Below are positions 56,343-64,000 of a stretch of 64,000 nt of DNA, piece after piece (position 1 is the first letter of the stretch; every line of letters starts with the position of its first letter). The notes under the pieces are model-generated. The model was not told where the DNA came from and did no database searches. It was given only the letters and a program-made list of their open reading frames with translations. Both the position numbers and the translations under genes were made by a program. Source of the stretch: Ailurus styani (taxonomy: Eukaryota; Chordata; Mammalia; Carnivora; Ailuridae); the NCBI GenBank assembly GCA_002007465.1, contig LNAC01000339.1, positions 248,001 through 312,000 of the forward strand, given 5' to 3'.

Positions 56343-59300
56343 ACAAAAAAGACAATTTTAAAAATCTTGAAAAAATGGGAACACAACATATCAAAATTTA
56401 TGGAATGTAACAAAAGTAGTCCTAAGAGATAAGATTGTCGTGAAAAATGCACACATCGAGAAAAGTGAAAGGTCTTAAAAAGCAGAACCTAACTTTATAC
56501 CTCAAGGAATAGAATAAGGACAAATAAAGCCCAAAGTTAGCATAAGAAAGGAAATAATAAAGAGCAGAGCAAAAATAAATGAAATAGAGAATGGAAAAAC
56601 AATAGAAAGGATTAACAAAACCAATATTTGGTTATTTGAAGAGGTAAACGAAATAGACAAATTTTTAGCTAAACTAAAGAGAAAAAGGAGAGGACTTTGA
56701 TAAAATTATAAATAAAATGAAGCAGACATTAAAACTAATACCATAGAAATACAAAGAATCATGAGACCTCTATGAACAGCTATATGCCAACAATTTGAAC
56801 AACCTACAAGAAATGAATAAATTCCTGGGAACATACAACCTACCTAGACTGAGTCAGAAATAACTTGAAAATCTGCATAGACCAATAGTGCTTAAGGAGA
56901 TTGACTCAGTAATCAAAACTTCCTAACAACAACAACAACAAAACCCAAAAAAATCCCGGCACCAGATAGTTTCACTTATAAATTCTACCAAACATTTAAA
57001 GATTAATGCCAATCCTTCTCAAACAACTTCAAAAAACTGAATAGGAAGGAACACCCCAAATTCATTTTATGAGGCTGACATTATCCCGATACCAAAGCCA
57101 GATTAGGACAATAAAAAAGAGAGAGAGCTATATATAAACGCATATACCTGATGCATAGAGATGCAAAAATTCCCATCAAAACAGTCAAACTGAATTCAAC
57201 AACACAGTAGAGGGATCATACACCATGATCAAGTGGGATTCAACCTTAGGCTGTAAGGATGGGTCACATATGCAAAACAATAAATGTGATACATCACATT
57301 AGTAGAATAAAAGATATAAACCATATGATCATTTCAATAGATGCAGAAAAACTATTAGACAAAATTTACCATCCCTTCAGTATAAAAACTCTCAACATAA
57401 AAAAGCCATGGATGACCAGCCCACTGCTAACATAGCCACACCCAATGGTAAGAGAATGAAAATATTCCCTCAAAGATCAGGATAAAGACAAGGGTCCCCA
57501 GTCTCACCACTCCTATTAAACACACTATTAGAAGCCCTAGAAAGAACAACCAGACAAGAAAAAGCAGTAAGTCTTCCAAATCAGAAAGTAAAATAGTCAT
57601 TTTTTTTTCCAGATGACATCTTATGTACAAAAAAATTCTAAAGATGCCACCAAAAAAACTTTTAGAACTAATAAACATATTCTATAAAGTTTCAGGATAT
57701 AAAGTTAACGTACAAAAAATCAGTTACACTCCCATATACTAACAATGAGTTGTCTGGAGGAGAAATAGAGAAAATAATTCCATTTACAATAGAATTAAAA
57801 ACAATAAAATACTTGGAGATAAATTTAACCAAGGAAATGAAAGATCCATGCAATGGTAACTGTAAGATTGATGAAAGAAATTGAAGAAGATACAAATAAA
57901 TGAAAAGATATCCATGTTCATGGGTTGGATGAATGAATATTGTTAAAATATCCATACTACTCAAATCAATGTGTAGATTTAATGCAATTTCTATCAAGTT
58001 TCCAATGACATTTTTTACAAAAAATAGAAAAAAAAAATGCTAAAATTCATATGAAACCACGTAGAACCCTAACTGGGCAAAACAATTCTGAGAAAGAACA
58101 AAGGTGGAAGCATTGCACCTCCTGATTTCAAACTACAGTACAAATCTACAATAATGAAAACAGTATGGTACTGACATAAAAACAGATATATAAACCAATG
58201 GAGCAGAATCAAGAGCCTAGAATACACCTTTGCATATATTGTCAACTAGTATTTGAGAAAGGAGCCAAGAATACTCAACAGGTAGAAGACAATCTCTTTA
58301 ATAAATGGTGTTGGGGAAACTGGACATTCACATGCAAAAGAATGACTGAATTCCTATCTTAAATCACTTGTAAAAAATTAAAATAGGTTAAGGACTTAAA
58401 TTTAAGACCTGAAACCATAAAACTCATAGTAGAAAACATAGAGGTAGGTGTTGCTTTTCATTGATCTTGGCCATGATTTTATGGATAGGATATCCAAAGC
58501 ATAAGAAACTAAATCAAAAGTAAATATGTGGGACTATATGAAACTAAAATTTTTCTGCATAGCAAAGGAAATGATAAACAAAATGAAAAGGCATCCTATG
58601 AAATGGGCAAAGATATTTGCAAGCCATGAGTCTGATAAGGGGTTAATATCCAAGATACATAAGGAACTCATTCAACTCAGTAGCTAAGAAGCAAATAATC
58701 TAATTTAAAAGTGGGCAGAGGACCCAAATTTTTCCATAAAAACATAGTCAAGTGACCAACTGGTCCTTGAAAAAATGCTCAACATCACTACCCCTTATAG
58801 AAATATAGATCAAAACCACTATGAGATATCGCCTCACACCTTTTAAAATGGCTATTACCAAAAGACAAAAGATAAATGTTAGCATGGATGTGGAGAAAAG
58901 AGTACCTTTATACATTGTTCATAGGAATGTATATTAGTACCATCACTATGGAAAACAGAATGGAGTTCCTCAAAAAACTAAAAACATAACTACCATATGA
59001 TCCAGCAATCCCATTTCTGGGTACATATCTGAAGGATATAAAGTCACTATCTCAAATAGATATCTGCAACTCAATGCTTATTGCAACATTATTTACAATA
59101 GCCAAGACTTGGAAATAATATAAGTATCCATTAATGGGCGAATGCATTTAAAAATTATGGTACGTTGGGGAACCTGGCTGGCTCAGTCAGTTAAGCCTCT
59201 GACTCTTCGTTTTAGCTCAGATCATGATCTTGTGGGTCATGAGATCCAGGTCCACATCTGGCTCCAAGCTCAGCAGGGAGTCTGCTTGAAGTTTCTGTCC

Positions 59301-59550
59301 TTCTGCTCCTCCTTCCACTTGTGCACAGAGTGTGCTCTAATATAAATAAATAAATCTTAAAAAAATTATGGTGTGGATATACATACAATGGAATATTAGC
59401 CTTATAAAAGAAGGAGATCCTGTCATTTGCAACAATATAGATGAAACTTGAGGGTATTTCTCAAAGTGATATAAGCCAGACAAAGAGAAATACTGTAAGT
59501 CACTTTTATGTGAAATATTGGAACCTCACAAAAACAAAATAAAAAGGTGG
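56343..59550 (+). pseudogene. L1 ORF2 pseudogene, 5'-truncated
   Basis: This covers the late endonuclease-to-RT linker through the reverse transcriptase and C-terminal region. At 57607-57625 the catalytic FADD box appears as F-P-D-D ('ttccagatgac'), so the alanine is lost. Frameshifts and stops leave no plus-strand frame longer than about 60 codons, and the two minus-strand frames (57427-57678, 57692-57997) are antisense shadows. Confidence 0.78.
59163..59360 (+). mobile_element. Carnivore SINE, sense, older variant
   Basis: 'aacctggctggctcagtcag', 'gatcatgatcttgtgggtca', 'tgagatccaggtccacatct' and 'cagcagggagtctgcttgaa'. The 'cttgtgggtcatgag' and 'gtctgcttgaa' variants mark an older lineage shared with 61413-61615. 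The duplication, AAAAATTATGGT, lies near 59150-59161 and 59361-59372. Confidence 0.92.
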
Positions 59551-59625
59551 TTTCTAGGGGTGGGGAGTAGGGAGTGGGGAAAATAACAAGTGAAGGTGGT
59601 TAAAGGGTATAAACTCCCAGTTTTT

Positions 59626-59869
59626 GTTTTTTGGATTTTTTTTTTAAGACTTTAGTTATTTATCTGAGAAAGAAAGGGAGGGAGAGAGAGAAGGAGAGGG
59701 GAGAGAGAAAAAGAGAGAGAGAACAAGCAAGGGGAGGGGGGGCCAGAGGGCGAGAGAAGCAGACTCCCTGCTGAGCAAGGAGCCTGATGTGGGGCTTGAT
59801 CCCAGGACCTGAAGATCATGACCAGAGCTGAAGGCAGATGCTAAAGCAACTGAGACACCCAGGCACCCC
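59626..59869 (-). mobile_element. Carnivore SINE, antisense, with expanded purine tract
   Basis: The head is normal ('atctcatgaccagagctgaa'-type, ending 'gagacacccaggcacccc'). The GA-rich body (59669-59758) is longer than in any other copy here, with repeated gagagagaa and ggagagg units. The duplication, taaactcccagttttt against taaactcctggtttta, lies at 59610-59625 and 59870-59884. Confidence 0.9.
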
Positions 59870-59900
59870 TAAACTCCTGGTTTTAAGGTGAATAAATTCT

Positions 59901-59988
59901 GGGGTTCCTGAGTGGCATACTCTTTAACTGTCCAACTTGGTTTCAGCTCAAGTCATGATCTTGAGGCTGGCATCTGGCTCCAGGGGCC
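59901..59988 (+). mobile_element. Truncated carnivore SINE head, sense
   Basis: 'ggggttcctgagtggcatac', 'ctcaagtcatgatcttgagg' and 'tggcatctggctccaggggc', then it stops. No CT block, A-tail or duplication is visible. It is either a fragment or internally deleted. Confidence 0.75.
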
Positions 59989-60112
59989 TTAATTCTTGCC
60001 TCCCAGTTAGTAAAATCAGTTATTTTATCAGGTGGATGAAAATTATCCCTCAACCATATAGGAACATGACATAATTAAATATATTCCTGTGAGAATAAGA
60101 AGTAATAATTTC

Positions 60113-60297
60113 TGAGGCACCTGGGAGGCTCAATCAGTTAAGTGCCTGCCTTCAGCTGAAGTCATGATCTCAGAGTCCTGGGATTGAGTCCTGCAACAGG
60201 TTCCCACTCAATGAGGAGTCTTCTTGTCCATCTGCCCCTACCCTCCATGTGCATGCTCTCTCTCATAAATAAATGAAATCTTAAGAAAAATAAAAAA
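60113..60297 (+). mobile_element. Carnivore SINE, sense, diverged
   Basis: 'gaggcacctgggaggctcaa', 'gaagtcatgatctcagagtc' and 'cataaataaatgaaatctta', ending in an A-rich tail. The duplication (aagaagtaataattt against aagaaataatagttt) lies at 60098-60112 and 60298-60312. Confidence 0.92.
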
Positions 60298-60439
60298 AGA
60301 AATAATAGTTTATGACTGGGATTTTTAGGTGATTTCCAAGTGTCATGGAGGTTTGTCTACTTTGTTCAGTTGTGGTTATTTACCTTGTACTGTAGGCAGA
60401 TGCCAAACTTCTTTGTCAGTCAAGTTATATAAGCATGTA

Positions 60440-60575
60440 TCACTTCTCTGCCTTTCTGCCAAGAACAAATGTAGGATCTATGCATGCATCTATGTATTTG
60501 CTATGTAGCTATCTACTGATCAATCTGCGAGTCTCTATTTCTGTCTATGATTCATCTATGTATCCACCCACTCAT
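60440..60575. repeat. Degenerate (CTAT)n-like low-complexity block
   Basis: Repeated but imperfect 'atctatgtat', 'tagctatctac' and 'ctatgattcatctatg' motifs indicate an old tetranucleotide repeat. Confidence 0.6.
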
Positions 60576-60930
60576 CTGGTTGACCTCACTGAGAAACAGC
60601 CTCTGAGATGGGATTAGCATACAGGAAGTTAGGAAGAGTTCTCAAGATTTACACCTATAGGAGTTGTGATAAAGCAGAACTGAACAGCAGAAGCTGGATT
60701 ATGAGGCAGTCCTAGCAAAAGTACCAGTTTACTCCACAGGGAGCTCTGAAGCCAGGATGGTACTACAAACCTATACTGAGTTGCACAAGGGAGCCGGGTT
60801 TTTAAAATCCTAGTATCAACTAATTGGATATAGGCTATCCTTAAGGAGGAGGCATGGCCCTGGAGAAGGCAATCTACTTCAGGTAAGGGCAACTCCAGGA
60901 GAGGTCTGAAGTCTTCTGTAGTCAGTTGGT
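60576..60930 (-). mobile_element. ERVL-like solo LTR, antisense
   Basis: In plus-strand order: 'gaaacagcctctgagatggg', 'attagcatacaggaagttag', 'gctctgaagccaggatggta', 'tgagttgcacaagggagccg' and 'ggcatggccctggagaaggc'. The complement gives an LTR body ending in a 'cttcctgtatgctaatccca' type U5. The 114-codon minus-strand frame at 60629-60973 lies in it. The family name is uncertain. Confidence 0.55.
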
Positions 60931-61395
60931 CACTTATTTTTAAATTGTACACATGTACTTCTTTCATTTGCATGTTAAATATTTCTAAAGTTAATTTTTG
61001 TTCACTTTTAAGATATAAATATAGAAGTTTAAATATGTTTTCTAAATCTTAAATTATTGTCTCATGCATGTCCTACTTTGTAATTTCCAGATAATTATTT
61101 TCAGTTTATTCTCTTTATTTTCTTATACTACACTTTGAAATAAATATATTTTGAGGTGTTTTACAGAGATATTTCAAAAACATAAAAAAGTAAAAGAAGA
61201 AATGAAAGCTACCAGGACAAAGAGGAAATTAGAAAGGAAAAAAGTGTGAAAAAAGGAATAGTAAAACTAATAGATTCATACAACAAGGCAATAAGATGCT
61301 CTATAATTCCAACATGAGGTGCAAGTGTGATGCCAAGCTTTCAAAAATAAGAAAATATTACTATTAAACTATTACAAGGGTTATTGTCTATGAAT
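60931..61395. other. Unassigned AT-rich interval
   Basis: Nothing recognised. Confidence 0.5.
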
Positions 61396-61412
61396 TAAAA
61401 ATACACCCAGCA

Positions 61413-61615
61413 TGGGATGCCTGGATGGCTCAATTGGTTAAGCATTCAACTCTTGGTTTCCGACCAAGATCTTATGGGTCATGAGATGGAGCCCCAAGTC
61501 AAGTTCTGCACTCAGTGGGGAGTCTGCTTGAAGTTTCTCTTCCACTGCCCCTCCCATCATGTGCTCTTGCTCGACCACTTGCACTCTCACTCTCAATTAA
61601 CTAAATAAACCTTTT
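61413..61615 (+). mobile_element. Carnivore SINE, sense, older variant
   Basis: 'ggatgcctggatggctcaat', 'ctcttggtttccgaccaaga', 'tcttatgggtcatgagatgg' and 'ggggagtctgcttgaagttt'. The tail is a short AT stretch. A weak duplication (aaaaatacaccca against aaaaatatataca) is possible near 61397 and 61616. It shares lineage variants with 59163-59360. Confidence 0.9.
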
Positions 61616-61630
61616 AAAAATATATACATA

Positions 61631-62479
61631 CCCGATGTTTATGGAAATTGTAAATTTTTCTCATACTGGAAGCTTACTGAAATTTCACCTTTGCCTCTCC
61701 ATATGGTTTATTTTTCAACAAAAAACATCAATACTTATATGCAAAGCCCTACACATAAGTAGAGAAGGTAATATTGGAAATTGTTGAATATAATTGAAAA
61801 AACTACATAACATAATGAAAGCAGTAGTAAACAATGCAGACTGAAATAACAAAGATGATTCATGTGGGAGGTAGTATTTAAACTAAGCCTTAGTGCATGA
61901 TTAAGAGAGGTGACAGGCAGTTGATAGTTTGGAAAGATATTTCAGCCAGAAAATCTACTATCTATAAATATATGGAACTGGAAGAAAAAAGGTAAATCAT
62001 ATTTGTGAAATTAATTAGATGAGATTCCTTGGTGTCTTTAATACAGCTGCTTAGGGTTAGTGAGTACTTAAAATAGGTGCCAAAATATGGACAAAAGGAA
62101 TCAGCTAACAGTATTGTTTAAACATGCAATTGGTAGATATAAACATTTAAATTTATTTTCAAGACAATATGCAAAATTTAAAAATGTACTTTAAAACTAA
62201 TATTGTTTTCAGCATTATGAAAACAGTACTATTTTAAAAATGTTTACCACAATTTGGAAGGAAAAGAATTAGTAGTTATATGGTTATGTCAACTTGGCAG
62301 TACAGTTTTACAGGTGCAAAAAAAGGGATAACTTTTTTTCTAGAATCAAGACTCTTTGCCTTATAAAAATGATTTGAGTTCTGGCCCAGCATATAACAAG
62401 CTCGGAAGTTGCCTAACAACAAGCAATAAGCTGAACAAACTGAAAAATTAACAACTTTTCTTACATACATCAGAGAAGT
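61631..62479. other. Mostly unassigned; possible L2 trace
   Basis: 61850-61960 ('gggaggtagtatttaaacta', 'agccttagtgcatgattaag', 'agaggtgacaggcag') may be antisense L2, but only about one landmark matches. No gene is recognised. The 72-codon minus-strand frame at 62276-62494 is unsupported. Confidence 0.35.
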
Positions 62480-63755
62480 AAGGTCACAGGGCAAATTGCT
62501 GCCCTCAAAATTGGAGAGATAACAGATAAATCCAGAGAATCACAACTTACGGGAACAGAAACCTGGGAGCAGAAATCTCTGTGGGAGCCAGTGCTAGGGT
62601 AGGAAATCTTGAAGTGTAGTTGATGAATTGCTGGAGGCTCAGTGTGGACAAGCTTGAAAGATACAATCTTCAGAGGACACAGCCATTTGCGAGTCCCCAC
62701 ACTTCTGTGAGTTTTACCTCCTGAAGTTCTAACAAGTTATTACATTAAATATCAGGAAAAAAAATCCCCTTATGCATTCAGCAAGAGGAGGGGAAAAGGA
62801 GCCATTTTGAAATGTGCCAAAACACTCTGTTCTTCTTAATAAGGTCTGCCTGCAGGTGAAACTATTTAACCAGAATCCAAATCACCTGGAGGAAAACAAA
62901 CGCCCTCCCCTAGCTAACTCTCTTTTTCCATGTAGGAGAAGGGAAATATCCAACTCCAACCCACTCTAGCCATCCCGCCCCACATAAAAAGGAGAAGGAC
63001 TAAGAAGCATGAATGAAGTTCGTAGTTAAGCAACACATGTCTACTGAAAGCCTGAGACTTAATCATAGGACTGTAGAACACTTTTCCTGCCTGCACAGCT
63101 TACCACCACATTTCTAAAGACCCATTTAGAGAAGTTCCTTTTACCCAGTACAACATGCCTACTCTCAACAAAAAATTACTAGGCATAAAGCGAGCAAAAA
63201 AAAAAAAAAATACACAGTTTGGAGAGACATAGCAAGCACCAGGCCAGACACAGATATGGCAGAAATGTTGGAATTCCATGAAAAAAATTTTTAAAACAAC
63301 TATGATTAATATGCTAAGAGCTCTAATAGATAAAGTAGACAACTTAAAAAATAGGTGGGCAATGTAAGCAGAGAGATGAAAGTTCTAAGAGAAAAAAAAT
63401 CCTAGAGATCAAAAACACCATAACAAAAATTTTAAAAATGATTTTTTGGGTCTGTTAATAACTGCTCATAGCTGAGGAAGAATTTCTGGGTTTGAGGATA
63501 TATGAAAAGCAAATGTAAGAAAGACTGACATAAACAGAGCAGAATATCCAATAACTGTGGAACAGCTATACAAGGTAAAACGTGCATAATAGGAATACCA
63601 AAAGAAAGAGAAAAAAAGGAACAGAAGAAATATTTGAAATAACAAATAACTGTAAATGTCCTCAAATTAATGTCAGATACTAACCTAAAGACCCAGAAAG
63701 CTAAGAGAACATCAAGATGGATAAATGTCCAGAAAAAAGAATAAAGAGACCAGAA
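62480..63755 (+). mobile_element. L1M 5' UTR and ORF1, sense
   Basis: The order matches an L1M-type 5' end: 'gaaacctgggagcagaaatc', 'ggacacagccatttgcgagt', 'ccccacacttctgtgag', 'gaggggaaaaggagccattt', 'tgaaatgtgcc', 'ggaaaacaaacgccctcccc', 'gcaccaggccagacacagat', then ORF1 start 'atggcagaaatgttggaatt' at 63256, 'actatgattaatatgctaag' and 'ggaacagaagaaatatttga'. It is less AT-rich upstream, as is usual for an L1 5' UTR. It abuts the ORF2 segment below. Confidence 0.78.
63256..63755 (+). pseudogene. L1 ORF1 pseudogene, N-terminal and coiled-coil part
   Basis: It begins at an ATG followed by codons for A-E-M-L-E-F and continues through the coiled-coil ('gtaagcagagagatgaaagt') toward the RRM ('ggaataccaaaagaaagag'). 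Frameshifts and stops leave no long plus-strand frame. The 159-codon minus-strand frame at 63432-63911 runs antisense to it and is a shadow. Confidence 0.7.
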
Positions 63756-64000
63756 ATGTACCCACATAAAATCAACTGATCTTTGATAAAAGAGTAAAGG
63801 AAATACACTGAGAAAAGACAGTCTCTTCAATAAAATCATGCTGTAACCACTGGATATGCACATCCAAAAATATGAATATAGTCGCAGATCATACATCCTT
63901 CCTATTAACATGAAATGGATTACAGGGCTAAATATAAACTACAAAACTATGAATCTTCTAGATCATAACATAAGAGAAAACATAGATGAACTTGGGTTTT
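63756..64000 (+). mobile_element. L1 ORF2 3' segment, sense, cut by the window edge
   Basis: 'acccacataaaatcaactga', 'tctttgataaaagagtaaag', 'gacagtctcttcaataaaat' and 'aacataagagaaaacataga' match L1 ORF2 well downstream of the reverse transcriptase. It follows ORF1 directly, so about 3 kb of ORF1/ORF2 is missing at the junction. It continues past 64000. Confidence 0.75.

Larger units (their letters stand above)
56343..60060 (+). mobile_element. Old L1 LINE, ORF2 and 3' UTR, sense, with SINE insertions
   Basis: An extended sense L1, 5'-truncated within ORF2. Landmarks in order: 'acctcaaggaatagaataag', 'aaataatgaaatagagaatg'-like sequence, 'gaaatgaataaattcctggg', 'gttggggaaactggacattc', 'gatccagcaatcccatttct', 'caatggaatattagcctta', then a 3' UTR with 'ctaggggtggggagtaggga' and 'gggtataaactcccagtttt'. 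SINEs interrupt it at 59163, 59626 and 59901. Confidence 0.82.

Noticed and set aside
55936..56343. 135-codon plus-strand frame
   Set aside because: It falls inside an antisense LTR-type repeat.
57121..57130. Short GA run as a regulatory GAGA element
   Set aside because: It is part of a decayed L1 ORF2; there is no evidence of function.
60629..60973. 114-codon minus-strand frame
   Set aside because: It falls inside the ERVL-like LTR and has no recognisable protein domain.
63432..63911. 159-codon minus-strand frame
   Set aside because: It lies antisense to L1 ORF1/ORF2 remnants; A-rich sense strands of L1 give long antisense frames rich in F, L and S.

Overview
This 64 kb window is AT-rich nuclear DNA from a carnivoran mammal. 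The main evidence is at least 26 copies, in both orientations, of the tRNA-derived carnivore SINE (SINEC/CAN-SINE). Its head carries the motif 'gcctgggtggctcag' and it ends in a CT-rich block, an (AAATA)n tail and 'aaaatctt'. The youngest copies carry 'gtgggttaaagcc' and 'ctgcctacttgtaatctc', which from memory fits a mustelid (ferret, mink, marten, otter type) better than a dog, cat, bear or seal. That placement was not tested by any search.

I find no protein-coding gene, no exon with convincing splice sites and no structural RNA gene. Every recognisable coding trace belongs to a dead retrotransposon. The window reads as a gene desert, or the inside of a very large intron, built of successive transposon layers.

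Layout. 1-1.2 kb: decayed sense L1 with two SINEs. 2.8-4.6 kb: old antisense L1 holding a young L1 tail, a SINE and an MST-type solo LTR. 6-8.1 kb: SINE, TA/TG microsatellite and an MLT1-like LTR. 8.28-16.6 kb: a nearly complete 6.3 kb antisense L1 (3' UTR, ORF2, ORF1, 5' UTR) inside an older antisense L1. 17-22.3 kb: SINEs and an antisense L1M/HAL1-type copy split by a Tigger-like element. 23-29.5 kb: SINEs and a long antisense L2 interrupted by a Tigger-family element and an MLT1 LTR. 29.5-46 kb: the emptiest part, with scattered MIR and L2 relics, LTRs, a face-to-face SINE pair and long unassigned stretches. 46-54 kb: SINEs, a recent L1 tail with a perfect duplication, two SINEs at one target site, MER5A and microsatellites. 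56-64 kb: antisense LTR, decayed sense L1 with SINE insertions, an antisense ERVL-like LTR, then an L1 5' UTR/ORF1 piece abutting an L1 ORF2 piece at the window edge.

Nothing here works together as a pathway. What the window offers is relative chronology. L2 and MIR are oldest, then L1M/HAL1, MaLR LTRs and Tigger/MER5, then carnivore L1 and older SINEs, then the young mustelid-type SINEs and the L1 tail at 48 kb. Repeat family names were recognised from memory of consensus sequences, so subfamily labels are approximate and ends of old elements may be off by tens of bases. I found no new biological system. The most unusual items are two SINEs stacked on one target site with three copies of the duplication (50.4-50.85 kb), an open antisense frame over the L1 5' UTR (13.86-14.63 kb), and several clean nested insertions.
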